Source: Leifsonia sp040686855
GTDB taxonomy: Bacteria; Actinomycetota; Actinomycetes; Actinomycetales; Microbacteriaceae
Reading direction: 5' to 3'
DNA: 64,000 nt
Assembly: GCF_040686855.1 (NCBI RefSeq)
Contig: NZ_JBFBOG010000003.1
Coordinates: forward strand, 186,001 to 250,000
The notes beneath the pieces are model-generated. The model saw only the letters and a list, made by a program, of their open reading frames with translations, had not been told where the DNA came from and did not search any database. Both the position numbers and the translations under genes were made by a program. Shown in pieces: positions 25,393-33,470 of the stretch (its first letter is position 1; every line of letters begins with the position of its first letter).

Positions 25393-26648
25393 CAGGGACG
25401 CCCCTCGCCCTGCACCGACCGGGTGCGGTCGGACCGGCGGCCGAGCACATCCCGCACCTTCACCTTGCTGGAGTACTCGATCGAGCCGTACCGGAACAGC
25501 CGAACCGCGATCCGCAGCACGATCACCGACAGCACGAACAGCTCGACGATGATGATGATCGCCTGCCAGAGCGGCAGCGAGCCGAAGGCGTTCAGGATCA
25601 GCGCGGTGATCGGGGCCGTGTACGGGAAGTACGCGAGCAGTTGCACGACCGGCGACTGCGGCGAGCTGATCGCGAACCCGGATGCGTAGAGCGGGATGAC
25701 GACCGCGAAGACGACGACGGAGAACACCGGGGCCGCATCCTTCGCCGTCGGCATGATCGCGCCGACCGCCACCAGCGTCCCGGTGAACAGGGCGAAGCCG
25801 CCGATCAGGATGAGCGCGCCCACGATCATCTTCTGCGGGTCGAACACCAGCCCGCTCAGGTCGAAGTCCGGCAGCTGCAGCTGATTGCGGAAGAAGAGGT
25901 ACCCGATCAGCATCGGCAGCGCGAACACCGCCAGCTGGATGATCCCGATGGCGAACAGGGAGATCACCTTGCCGAGCAGGAGGTTGGTCGGGTTGATCGT
26001 CGTCAGGATCATCTCCGTGACGCGGTTCTCCTTCTCCTCCAGCGTGGAATTGAGCATCTGATTCCCCAGGAAGACGATCACGATGAAGAACGCCGCGAGG
26101 AAGAGGAGCGCGGGCAGGATCGCCTCGAACCCGGGCGCCACCTTCCCGTTCAGGAACGTCGTGGTGTTCGTCTTCACGTCGCCGCGGAGCACGGCGACGG
26201 TGGTCGGGTCGTCCACCTTCTTCTGCACGCTCGCCGAGAGCAGCGACTCCGCGACGGCCGAGTACTTGCTGTTCTGGAAGACGCCGGAGTCCTCGCCGTA
26301 GACGCGGATCGTCTGCGTGGCGGGATCGGCCGGATAGGAGAAGTACGCCGGCGTCCCGCCGATCTGCACCTCCTCGACGCCCTCCGCCTCCGAACGGATC
26401 TCGGTGCCGCCGTACTGCTTCGCGATGGTGGGATCGACGAGCCCGGAGGAGTCCGAGTACAGGAACTCGAACCGTGCGTTCTTCTGCTGGTCGGCCGTGT
26501 TCGCGGTGGACACGTTGGACGCGATGATCAGGCCGCCCAGGCCGAACACCAGGATGGGGATGATCAGCGTGATCGCCCAGAATCTGCGCTTGGTGATGGT
26601 GCGCCGGAACTCGAAGCCGATGACCGTGCCGAGGTTGTGCCGGGCCAT
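25392..26648 (-). CDS. ABC-2 type transporter permease (NatB-like)
   Basis: This 418-residue membrane subunit has TM1 RRFWAITLIIPILVFGLGGL, then a large extracytoplasmic domain of about 150 residues. The TM2-TM6 block starts at ILPALLFLAAFFIVIVFLGN, and the EEKENRVTEMILTTINPTNL motif is characteristic of NatB/YhaP-like ABC-2 permeases. It follows the ATPase gene by 2 nt with GAGGA before its ATG. Family members export Na+ or peptides; the substrate here is unknown. Confidence 0.92.
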   Translation of the reverse strand: MARHNLGTVIGFEFRRTITKRRFWAITLIIPILVFGLGGLIIASNVSTANTADQQKNARFEFLYSDSSGLVDPTIAKQYGGTEIRSEAEGVEEVQIGGTPAYFSYPADPATQTIRVYGEDSGVFQNSKYSAVAESLLSASVQKKVDDPTTVAVLRGDVKTNTTTFLNGKVAPGFEAILPALLFLAAFFIVIVFLGNQMLNSTLEEKENRVTEMILTTINPTNLLLGKVISLFAIGIIQLAVFALPMLIGYLFFRNQLQLPDFDLSGLVFDPQKMIVGALILIGGFALFTGTLVAVGAIMPTAKDAAPVFSVVVFAVVIPLYASGFAISSPQSPVVQLLAYFPYTAPITALILNAFGSLPLWQAIIIIVELFVLSVIVLRIAVRLFRYGSIEYSSKVKVRDVLGRRSDRTRSVQGEGRP

Positions 26649-26650
26649 GG

Positions 26651-27568
26651 TCAGTCCTCCTGGCTCTGCGCGCCGTAGACCTCGACGAAGATGTCGTCGA
26701 GCGATTTGCGGGTCGGGGCGAAGCGCGTCACCCGCACGCCCGCATCCACCAGGTCGCGGAGGATGCCCGCTGTGTCCGCGCCCTCGGCGGGCTCCAGCTG
26801 GGCGTGGCCGTCCGCATCCGACAGCACGGTGTACGACGCCGACGCGGGGATCGCCCCTTCGTGGTCGACGTGGACGATCGTGCCGCCGAACTGGTCCTGC
26901 ACCTGCTCGACCGTCCCGTAGGCGCGCGCGACGCCGTCCTTGAGCAGGATGACGCGGTCGCACAGGCGTTCGACCTCCTCCATCTGGTGGGTCACCATCA
27001 TGACCGTGGAGCCGGCGCGCTTCTGGTCGTCGATGATGTCCATCAGCAGGCGACGGTTGACCGGGTCGAAGCCCTTGGTGGGCTCGTCGAGGATGAGCAG
27101 TTCCGGGTCGTTCATGATCGTGACGCCCAGCTGCACCTTCTGCTGCTGGCCGCCGGAGAGCTTGTCGAGCCGCACCTTCTCCTTGTCGCCGATGCCGACC
27201 CGTTCCAGGTACTCGCGCGACCAGCGCCGGGCCTGCTCCGCGCCCAGACCCTTCAATCGGCCGAAGTAGACCATCACGTCGATAACCGACTCCTTCTTGT
27301 ACAGTCCGCGCTCCTCGGGGAGGTAGCCGAGCCGTTCGCCGGCCTCCGGGCTGAACGTCTTGCCGTCGATGTGCAGGATGCCCGCGGTCGGCTGGTAGAT
27401 CCCCAGCAGCGCGCGGATGGTCGTCGTCTTGCCCGAGCCGTTGCTGCCGAGGAAGCCGAACGTCTCCCCGCGCTGGATGTCGAACGAGAGGTCGCGGATC
27501 ACCGTCGTGCGGCCGAAGTCCATCCGGAAGCCCTGGATATGGACCAGCGGCTCGATGGCGTCGCTCAT
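26651..27568 (-). CDS. ABC transporter ATP-binding protein (NatA-like)
   Basis: This 305-residue ATPase has Walker A LGSNGSGKTTTI, Q-loop YLPEERGLYKK, signature LSGGQQQKVQLG, Walker B LLILDEPTKGFDP and H-loop MVTHQ. The YLPEERGLY block and the C-terminal extension (about 90 residues, ending TRKSLDDIFVEVYG) are typical of ATPases that pair with NatB/YhaP permeases, which it does here. It overlaps the phosphatase stop upstream (ATGA). Together they form an exporter operon. Confidence 0.94.
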   Translation of the reverse strand: MSDAIEPLVHIQGFRMDFGRTTVIRDLSFDIQRGETFGFLGSNGSGKTTTIRALLGIYQPTAGILHIDGKTFSPEAGERLGYLPEERGLYKKESVIDVMVYFGRLKGLGAEQARRWSREYLERVGIGDKEKVRLDKLSGGQQQKVQLGVTIMNDPELLILDEPTKGFDPVNRRLLMDIIDDQKRAGSTVMMVTHQMEEVERLCDRVILLKDGVARAYGTVEQVQDQFGGTIVHVDHEGAIPASASYTVLSDADGHAQLEPAEGADTAGILRDLVDAGVRVTRFAPTRKSLDDIFVEVYGAQSQED

Positions 27569-28362
27569 GCCAGCGCCTCCAACAGGGCCGCATGGATGAG
27601 GCCGTTGGACGCCAGCGAGGAGCCGTTTCCGGGACCGGGGGTGCCGTCGACCGACGTGAACGTTCCCCCGGCCTCCTCCACGATCGGGATCAGCGCGGCG
27701 AGGTCGTACGTCTTCACGCCGAACTCGCCGACCGCGTCCACCAGCCCGTCGGCGAGCAGCATGTACGACCACATGTCGCCGTAGGCGCGGTCGCGCCAGA
27801 TGCGGCGGGTGAGGGCGATGAGCCGGTCGAGGTATCCCGCCTCATCCCACTGCGCGATGCTCTGGAAGCTCAGCGACGCGTGCTCGAGATCGGCCACACC
27901 GGACACGCGCATGCGGCGCGGCTCGGCGCCCGGTGCGTCCGTCGTCCACGCCCCTCCGCCGGCCGCCGCCCACCACTGGCGCCCCAGCGCGGGGGAGCTC
28001 ACCACGCCCACGCGCGGAACCCCGTCGATCGCGAGCGCGATGAGCGTGCCCCAGACGGGCACGCCGCGGAGGTAGTTGGCGGTGCCGTCGATCGGGTCGA
28101 TGATCCACTGCCGCGCGGTGTCTCCCTCGGTGCCGTACTCCTCGCCGAGGATGCCGTCCTCCGGTCGCTCGGTCGCGAGCGCGTCCCGGATCGCCCGCTC
28201 CACGGCGAGGTCGGCCTCGGTGACGGGGGAGCGGTCGGGCTTCGTCTCGACGTGCAGGTCGCGGTCGCGGAAGCGCCCGAGCGAGATGCGGTCCGCAGCG
28301 TCGGCGAGACGCAGGGCGAGGTCGAGATCGGCGGCGAGGGAGGACGCTGCGGTGTCGGTCAC
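27565..28362 (-). CDS. hisN: Inositol monophosphatase family / histidinol-phosphatase
   Basis: This protein of about 265 residues belongs to the Mg-dependent IMPase superfamily. It has SPVTEADLAVERAIRDAL, GEEYG, the metal-binding motif WIIDPIDGTANYLRGVPVWG, and the C-terminal KTYDLAALIPIVEEAGGTF, which favours actinobacterial HisN-type histidinol-phosphate phosphatase. GTG 28362 is chosen because TAGGCT lies 7 nt before it (leaderless); GTG 28368 and ATG 28422 are longer options. It overlaps the ABC ATPase by 4 nt. Confidence 0.82.
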   Translation of the reverse strand: MTDTAASSLAADLDLALRLADAADRISLGRFRDRDLHVETKPDRSPVTEADLAVERAIRDALATERPEDGILGEEYGTEGDTARQWIIDPIDGTANYLRGVPVWGTLIALAIDGVPRVGVVSSPALGRQWWAAAGGGAWTTDAPGAEPRRMRVSGVADLEHASLSFQSIAQWDEAGYLDRLIALTRRIWRDRAYGDMWSYMLLADGLVDAVGEFGVKTYDLAALIPIVEEAGGTFTSVDGTPGPGNGSSLASNGLIHAALLEALA

Positions 28363-28420
28363 GCTCACGAGCCTAGCGGCGGGCTTGGCAGCCGGGCCAG
28401 CGGAGAGTACCTGTGAATGC

Positions 28421-28774
28421 ATGCGCAGGATCGTGTATGCGGGGAGCGTCTTCTACACCGGCGACGAGCTGGCAGAGGCGCTTCTGGAGTACGCCCGCGC
28501 GCTCGGGCAGCAGGGGGTTGCCGACACCGTCTTCATCCCGGGCCGCACCATGCAGGGCGATGTCGACATGGTGGAGATGCTGGTCGGCCCGGCGAGCCAG
28601 ATCGTCAGCGAGCCGGTGGAGCTGATCGGCCCGGAGCTGCAGGACCCGAAGCTGGTGGACCGGCTCCGCGGGTTGACGGCGCAGCTGGCGCCGCGCAGAC
28701 CGCAGGCCGAGCCGGCCGGTACGGAGACCGGGGCGACTGGCACCGACGGCCGCCCCGGCTTCGACGACCTCTGA
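28421..28774 (+). CDS. Small protein of unknown function, partner of DUF7882 copy 2
   Basis: This 117-residue protein begins MRRIVYAGSVFYTGDELAEA. A helix-rich N-terminal part is followed by TVFIPGRTMQGDVDMVEMLV and GPASQIVSEPVELIGPE, which resembles the 89-residue protein at 8408. The C-terminal 35 residues are polar and probably disordered. It ends 13 nt from the convergent DUF7882 gene, the same arrangement as at 8.4-9.0 kb. Function unknown. Confidence 0.7.
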   Translation: MRRIVYAGSVFYTGDELAEALLEYARALGQQGVADTVFIPGRTMQGDVDMVEMLVGPASQIVSEPVELIGPELQDPKLVDRLRGLTAQLAPRRPQAEPAGTETGATGTDGRPGFDDL

Positions 28775-28787
28775 GGCCGTCACCCGT

Positions 28788-29156
28788 TCAGTGCGTGCGG
28801 GCGGCGACTCCGAGGGGGACGGGAGCCGTCATGGTGCCGATACGCGCCGGACGTTCGGTGAGTTCGCCGTCCTCGCCGGTGACCACGAGGCCGTGGGCCG
28901 ACGCGGCCGAGTCGGCCAGCTGCTCCACCCAGTCCCGGTTGATCGCGGGCACGCGAGAGCCGTCGAACTTGAAGTAGATCGGGATGCTCGGGTCGAGCCA
29001 GATGGCGCTCCGGCCGTCGCCCACCTCGGGCGCATCCCGCCACGACATCGTGAACGACTCACGGCGGCGCAGCTTGTTGACGATGACGATCTGCAGGTGG
29101 GCGAGCAGCCTGTCCTCGAACTCGATGACGATGGAATCGTATGTGAGTGTCCCCAT
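28788..29156 (-). CDS. DUF7882-like small protein, copy 2
   Basis: This 122-residue protein begins MGTLTYDSIVIEFEDRLLAH and carries QIVIVNKLRRRESFTMSW, IWLDPSIPIYFKFDGSRVPA and GLVVTGEDGEL. It shares most residues of its first 95 with copy 1 (8671-9003); only the C-terminal tails differ. The family is small, soluble and actinobacterial, and its function is unknown. It forms a convergent pair with the gene at 28421. Confidence 0.85.
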   Translation of the reverse strand: MGTLTYDSIVIEFEDRLLAHLQIVIVNKLRRRESFTMSWRDAPEVGDGRSAIWLDPSIPIYFKFDGSRVPAINRDWVEQLADSAASAHGLVVTGEDGELTERPARIGTMTAPVPLGVAARTH

Positions 29157-29340
29157 GAGACGCCCCCTCCTCCGTTGAGCGCAAGCTTTGCGAAGCTCGG
29201 GCGGCGGTAGGTCCAGTGTGGTCCCTTATGCGCAGAAAAGATACATCAAGCGAAGAGATTGCAGAAGTGCAACGCCCGCCCGGATGTTCGCTGAGGCGAT
29301 ACGCTCGCCGTAGCCCGGGGGCGGGCGGAGCGGAGGGGCG

Positions 29341-30423
29341 ATGCGATTCATCCAGAAGCCGGCGAGCGCTACGCGAGGGCCGGCGCTCCGGGACCGTCCA
29401 CTCGTCTACGGCTACCTGCTCGCGCTCGGCGCGATCGGAGCGGTCGCGACGGGCTTCATGCTCTACGGCCTGCGGTCGATCCTGTTCTCGGTCTTCTTCG
29501 CGATGTTCGCGACGGTCGGCCTCGACCCCCTGATCCGCTGGTTCCAGCGCCGGGGGATGAAGCGCGGCTGGGCGATTGTCACGGTCATCCTGCTGATCGT
29601 CGCGGTGCTCGTCGCGATCATCTGGGTGATCGTGCCGCTGATCGTGCAGCAGATCGCGTTCCTCGCGGACGCCGTGCCGAAGGAAGTCGCCACCCTGCGC
29701 AGCGAGGGCTGGTTCGCCTCCGTCAACGAGTCGACCAACGGGCTCGCCGGCCAGCTGGTCACCTGGGTCGCCACGCAGGTCAAGGACCCGCACACCTGGG
29801 CGACCATCGGCAACGGACTCGTCGGTTTCGGGCTGTCGGTGCTGAACGCGGTCACCACAGGCTTCTTCATCGCGATCCTGACCATCTACTTCATCGCCTC
29901 CTACGACTCCACGAAGCAGGCCGCGTACCGGCTGGTCCGCCGCTCGCACCGCGCCCGCTTCGAGAACTACGCCGAGCGGATCCTCGAGAACTTCGGCAAG
30001 TACCTGAGCGGGATGGTGATCCTCGCGTTCTGCAACTCGGTGTTCAGCCTCATCCTGCTGCTGTCGACCGGAGTGCCCGGGGCCTTCCTCATCGCGCTGG
30101 CGGCGTTCTTCATCACGCTCATCCCGCTGATCGGCACGGTGCTGACGACGGCCGTCATGTCGGTGCTCGCGTTCATCCACTCGCCGGTGAGCGGCGTCGT
30201 GGTGCTCGTGCTGATGCTGATCTACATGCAGGTGGAGGCGTACATCCTGACGCCGCGGGTCATGGGCAAGGCGGTGCAGGTGCCGGGATCGGTGGTGCTG
30301 ATCTCGGCGCTGGCCGGCTCCACCCTGTTCGGGCTGCCGGGCGCGCTGGTCGCGATCCCCATCTCGGCGGGTCTCATCCTGATCATCAAAGAGGTCGTGA
30401 TGCCCCGAAAAGAGCGTGAGTGA
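29341..30423 (+). CDS. AI-2E family transporter
   Basis: This 360-residue membrane protein of the AI-2 exporter/PerM family has about seven to eight TM helices. Family blocks are FSVFFAMFATVGLDPLIRWF, SGMVILAFCNSVFSLILLLS, ALAAFFITLIPLIGTVLTT and the C-terminal VEAYILTPRVMGKAVQVPGS. Members were proposed to export autoinducer-2, while others are Na+/H+ antiporters, so the substrate is not certain. GGAGGGG precedes the ATG. It lies immediately upstream of the tRNA-Lys locus. Confidence 0.92.
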   Translation: MRFIQKPASATRGPALRDRPLVYGYLLALGAIGAVATGFMLYGLRSILFSVFFAMFATVGLDPLIRWFQRRGMKRGWAIVTVILLIVAVLVAIIWVIVPLIVQQIAFLADAVPKEVATLRSEGWFASVNESTNGLAGQLVTWVATQVKDPHTWATIGNGLVGFGLSVLNAVTTGFFIAILTIYFIASYDSTKQAAYRLVRRSHRARFENYAERILENFGKYLSGMVILAFCNSVFSLILLLSTGVPGAFLIALAAFFITLIPLIGTVLTTAVMSVLAFIHSPVSGVVVLVLMLIYMQVEAYILTPRVMGKAVQVPGSVVLISALAGSTLFGLPGALVAIPISAGLILIIKEVVMPRKERE

Positions 30424-30464
30424 ACCGAGCGATCCTCGATTGGCGAGCACCCGCGATCGGATGC

Positions 30465-30497
30465 TAGTGTTGAGCCTCGGTTCGGGAAACCGAACCG
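30465..30497 (+). promoter_or_regulatory. tRNA-Lys promoter box and leader hairpin
   Basis: TAGTGT (30465-30470) is the likely -10; TTGGCG at 30440 is a weak -35 with 19-nt spacing. Between it and the tRNA lies a strong hairpin (30478-30497): GGTTCGG and CCGAACC close a GAAA tetraloop. It ends 3 nt before the mature 5' end, where RNase P must cut. Confidence 0.5.
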
Positions 30498-30500
30498 GAT

Positions 30501-30576
30501 GCGCCTCTAGCTCAATCGGCAGAGCAATTGACTCTTAATCAATGGGTTCAGGGTTCAAGTCCCTGGGGGCGCACCA
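30501..30576 (+). tRNA. tRNA-Lys (anticodon CTT)
   Basis: This is a 76-nt cloverleaf with acceptor GCGCCTC/GGGGCGC, D-arm GCTCAATCGGCAGAGC, anticodon stem and loop TTGACTCTTAATCAA with anticodon CTT, and T-arm CAGGGTTCAAGTCCCTG. Discriminator A73 and CCA are encoded. The 3' half from 30540 is repeated at 38640-38676 because an element integrated here. The present 3' half therefore belongs to the element's attachment site and restores an intact tRNA. Confidence 0.98.
30540..30576 (+). repeat. attL: tRNA 3'-end direct repeat, left copy
   Basis: These 37 bp, from the base after the anticodon-stem region to the encoded CCA, are identical to 38640-38676. Identity stops at both ends of the block (30577 is T, 38677 is C). 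This is the standard signature of tyrosine-recombinase integration into a tRNA gene. Confidence 0.93.
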
Positions 30577-30580
30577 TCGA

Positions 30581-30616
30581 AAAGCCCGGTCAGATCAAAA
30601 TCTGACCGGGCTTTTT
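30581..30616 (+). terminator. Intrinsic terminator after tRNA-Lys
   Basis: AAAGCCCGGTCAGAT and its perfect complement (30600-30614) form a 15-bp stem with loop CAAA, followed by a T-run. It lies inside the element, so the element supplies the terminator of the reconstituted tRNA gene. Confidence 0.92.
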
Positions 30617-30649
30617 CGCGTTATGGCGTGACCCCTCGCGTATGATCCG

Positions 30650-31209
30650 CTATTTACTCGCTGTTTTCCCGAATGACTCTTCGAGGATCGCGGTCGCGTC
30701 CGGGCCCTCGTTCACCATCGGCACGTAGTGGCGACGGGTGACCGCCTCGGATGCGTGGCCCAGCTGCTCCTGCGCGGCACGGATGCCCTGCTCCGCCTCC
30801 AGGAGCGTCGCAACGGCCTTACGGAAGTCCCTCGGCGTGATGCCCTCGTACGGCGTGCTCTGCAGCGCCTGACGCCACTGCCGGCGCACGTTGGCCGGCC
30901 ACCGCGGCGTGCCGGCGGCGGACGGGAACACGAGCTCGCTGATCGAGTCGACACGGCGGCGCATGCGCATATCGACGGCGAACGGCGGGAGCTTCAGATC
31001 GCGCATCGACTTCTCGCTCTTCGGGTGCGGCTGGATGACGAGCTTCCCATCCTCGTCCTCGATCTGCCGTCGATAGTCAGCTGCGGCGGCGTGCGGTCGA
31101 AGTAGATCGTCGACCAGCCGAGCACAAGGATCTCCGCCGTGCGGGCGCCGGTGGCCACGTACAGGTCGGTGACGTCGGAAAGGTCGGTCCATCTCTTCCG
31201 CACCGCTCC
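30650..31209 (-). pseudogene. Tyrosine recombinase (integrase) remnant
   Basis: Only the catalytic domain survives, split over two frames. The upstream piece (about 31203-31070) reads KRWTDLSDVTDLYVATGART AEILVLGW, with the box I Arg. After a frameshift near 31070 the rest reads PHPKSEKSMRDLKLP (Lys region), ITPRDFRKAVATLLEAEQGI, EQLGHASEAVTRRHYVPM with the His and the Tyr nucleophile. The usual box II His is Arg (TPRDFRK instead of TPHDFRK). The N-terminal arm- and core-binding domains are gone at about 31209. It ends 73 bp from attL. Confidence 0.88.
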
Positions 31210-31523
31210 GGGTCAGCGCCGTCGACGACATCGACGACGCGTACGAGCGCCTGATCTACTGGGTGGTCACCGCGAGCGAGGCGCTGACCCTGTCGCCGGC
31301 GGCCACGACGGTCGTCGCGTGGGCGGTGGGCGACGAGGTGAAGGGCTTCCGCGGCGACGCCACCCCGGAAGGCGTCGCACTGCTCACCCGGCTGCAGACG
31401 GCATGGATGCTAGTCCACGCGGAGCAGCTGCAGGTGTGGGCGAAGTACGAGACCTTCCCCGACGACGTCCTCGGCATCTGGCCGGCGGAGCGCGAGGGCA
31501 AGAACCCGCTCGGGAAGGGCTGA
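31209..31523 (+). pseudogene. 5'-truncated phage-like gene fragment
   Basis: An open frame with strong coding bias begins without a start codon near 31209 and reads RVSAVDDIDDAYERLIYWVV, later DEVKGFRGDATPEGVALLTR and VWAKYETFPDDVLGIWPAER. It abuts the broken 5' end of the integrase, so one deletion probably truncated two divergent genes. GTG 31263 could still start a shortened product of 86 residues. The family is not recognised. Confidence 0.6.
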
Positions 31524-31613
31524 TCACCGCCGACAGCTGCTGGCTATGGACCGCTCGCAGCCGGCAGCGATGGTGGCCGCGAACACAATCGGCCCGCAGT
31601 GTAGGTTGTGACC

Positions 31614-31892
31614 GTGACTGACAGGGGTCGGGACGGGGGCGGACGGTCGCTGGCGATGCAGAGGATTGCGATCGGACGAGCTCGAATCTTCGCGTTGATC
31701 GGAATCGTCGTAGGAGCGGCGTACACGCTGCTCGCCGTAGTGCTGCTTACCTCGGCCGGCAAGCCGATTTACACGTTCCAGCTCGTGCTAGGCGTGCTTA
31801 TTCTCATTACCGCCATCGTGCGCTTCATCGCCGCGCGAAGGGCGTTGAGCCGGTTCGAGCAAGAGAACGGTCCTGACGCCGGGAAGCAGTAA
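31614..31892 (+). CDS. Small two-TM membrane protein of the island
   Basis: This protein of about 92 residues starts at GTG 31614; TAGGTT (31602-31607) lies 6 nt upstream, so it is probably leaderless. The N-terminus is polar and Gly/Arg-rich. Two TM helices follow (IFALIGIVVGAAYTLLAVVL; TFQLVLGVLILITAIVRFI). It ends in a charged tail, RRALSRFEQENGPDAGKQ. No family is recognised. Confidence 0.65.
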   Translation: MTDRGRDGGGRSLAMQRIAIGRARIFALIGIVVGAAYTLLAVVLLTSAGKPIYTFQLVLGVLILITAIVRFIAARRALSRFEQENGPDAGKQ

Positions 31893-31910
31893 ACCAAGGG
31901 AGACAGGACC

Positions 31911-32264
31911 GTGTCGGGTTGGAAGGGCAGCGACCGCCGACGCCAGCTCCCGAAGGACTGGCCGGCGATCGTCATGTTCGTCCTCCGCCGCGACCGCCAC
32001 CGATGCCAGCGCGTCCGCGAGGACACCGGGAAGAAGTGCGGCCGCCACGCCAACCAGGTCGACCACAAGATCCGGCCGGCCGATGGTGGCACCGATCACC
32101 CGTCGAACCTGCAGGCGTTGTGCGAGTGGCATCACCAGCGGAAGAGCTCGAGCGAGGGCGGCACCGCATCCGCGATCGCGCGCCGCGCACGACGTGATGC
32201 AGCGAAGCCGCTGCACGCCGGATTGTTGGACGCCGATCGCTCCAACCATCCCGCGCCGTTTTGA
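31911..32264 (+). CDS. HNH endonuclease (phage type)
   Basis: This 117-residue HNH nuclease shows RDRHRCQRVREDTGKKCGRH (metal-structuring Cys pair), NQVDHKIRPADGGTDHPSNL (catalytic His region with Asp-His) and QALCEWHHQRKSS (final Cys and His). Small HNH proteins like this usually sit beside terminase genes in siphophages and assist DNA packaging. No terminase remains here, so it may be a relic or a homing-type nuclease. It starts at GTG with GGGAG 8 nt upstream. Confidence 0.85.
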   Translation: MSGWKGSDRRRQLPKDWPAIVMFVLRRDRHRCQRVREDTGKKCGRHANQVDHKIRPADGGTDHPSNLQALCEWHHQRKSSSEGGTASAIARRARRDAAKPLHAGLLDADRSNHPAPF

Positions 32265-32289
32265 CCGAGGCCGCCCATAGAATCGGTCC

Positions 32290-33138
32290 ATGTTCGAGGG
32301 CTACCGGCCATTTGGGTACAGCGATGACGAGTGGGAAGCGTCACAGGTGCTCATCGATGGCGCACCAGACGAGATGCGGCAACTGCTGTACCACCCCCTT
32401 GCGCGACGGTTGACTCGAAGCGAATCGGACTGGTTGGACGAAGGCGTAGGCCTTCTCATTCGAGCGAAGATCAAGGTTGACCTAGGGGAGCGAGCAGGAT
32501 CCTACGTCTCGCGGCAGCAATTACTGATGCAGTTCGATGCGCTCAGCGACCTGGAACTCCTGCGACTCGTGGACTTCGTTCTGTTGATCACCCAACCCCA
32601 GCGCGAAGACGAAACACCCACAGACTTCGCTATCGCCTTCGACGCCTCGTCGTCAAAGTGGGCGCCGCAGTGGGATGGGACCCGATGGGCGCTCCTCGAG
32701 CGGGTACCGCAAGGCGTACAGACGGCAGTCGAGAACACGATCAGCACCAGCAGATCCGGTGGCCGCCTACTTCAAGAGGCTTGGGCCGCCGCGTACGGGA
32801 TCCAGCCAGACGCCGGAGCGGCATACCGGGCTAGTGTCCGAGCCGTCGAAGCGGCCGCTCACGACATGGTAGAGCCGCGCAACCAGCGGGCAACTTTGGG
32901 CACCATGGCTCGGGTCATCGACGATCAGAAGACCTGGACCCTTCCGCTAACTGAGCGTGACGACCATGTCGGAGACAACCGAGCACTGATCGTCCGGATG
33001 ATGCTCATGCTCTACGAAGGCCAGCAGGATCGGCATGGAGCTGGAGCTATCACGTTGGATGAGGCGCGTACTGCGGTGCACGCCGCAGCGACTCTCGTCG
33101 CGTGGTTCAACGCCGGCTACGTCACGAACGACGATTGA
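32290..33138 (+). CDS. Candidate abortive-infection / HEPN-like protein
   Basis: This 282-residue soluble, mainly helical protein has an N-terminal part (GYSDDEWEASQVLIDGAPDE to LSDLELLRLVDFVLLI) that resembles AbiJ-type N-terminal regions. The C-terminal part has the order found in Abi C-terminal/HEPN proteins: ASVRAVEAAAHDMVEP, LGTMARVIDD, RALIVRMMLMLYEGQQDRHG, DEARTAVHAAATLVAWF. The RHG at about 248-250 occupies the HEPN motif position, but a canonical RX4-6H is not clear. TAGAAT lies 6 nt before the ATG. The defence role is inferred. Confidence 0.55.
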   Translation: MFEGYRPFGYSDDEWEASQVLIDGAPDEMRQLLYHPLARRLTRSESDWLDEGVGLLIRAKIKVDLGERAGSYVSRQQLLMQFDALSDLELLRLVDFVLLITQPQREDETPTDFAIAFDASSSKWAPQWDGTRWALLERVPQGVQTAVENTISTSRSGGRLLQEAWAAAYGIQPDAGAAYRASVRAVEAAAHDMVEPRNQRATLGTMARVIDDQKTWTLPLTERDDHVGDNRALIVRMMLMLYEGQQDRHGAGAITLDEARTAVHAAATLVAWFNAGYVTNDD

Positions 33139-33167
33139 CCCCGCCGCACCGTTCTAAGGAGCACACC

Positions 33168-33445
33168 GTGACCGATCCGACCGCGCCGACCATCGGCCGC
33201 ATCGTCCACTACCAGCTCGCTGACCACGACGTCACCCACATCATGAACCAGCGCGACCTCACGGGCAGATCGCCGGCAACCCGCCGCAGGCCGGCCAGGT
33301 GTGCCCGGCGTTCGTCGTCCGCGTCTTCGACGGCAGCCCGGCCGTGAACCTCAAGGTTTTCCTCGACGGCAACGACACCATTTGGGCGACGTCCCGCATC
33401 GAAGGCGAAGAGCACGGCCGATGGGCATGGCCCGCACGCAGCTGA
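33168..33445 (+). pseudogene. Frameshifted phage hypothetical gene
   Basis: It starts at GTG 33168 with TAAGGAG upstream and reads MTDPTAPTIGRIVHYQLADH and DVTHIMNQRDLTG. Near 33270 the frame shifts by one base, and the continuation reads QIAGNPPQAGQVCPAFVVRV, then VFLDGNDTIWATSRIEGEEH and GRWAWPARS to a stop at 33445. The two halves together match a short protein family common in actinophage genomes. The frameshift makes it a relic unless it is a sequencing error. Confidence 0.75.
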
Positions 33446-33470
33446 CGGCAGTCACCTGTACTCTCGCACC

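Noticed and set aside
29180..29192. CGCAAGCTTTGCG near-palindrome between DUF7882 copy 2 and the AI-2E gene
   Set aside because: Short and isolated, with no regulator nearby to link it to.
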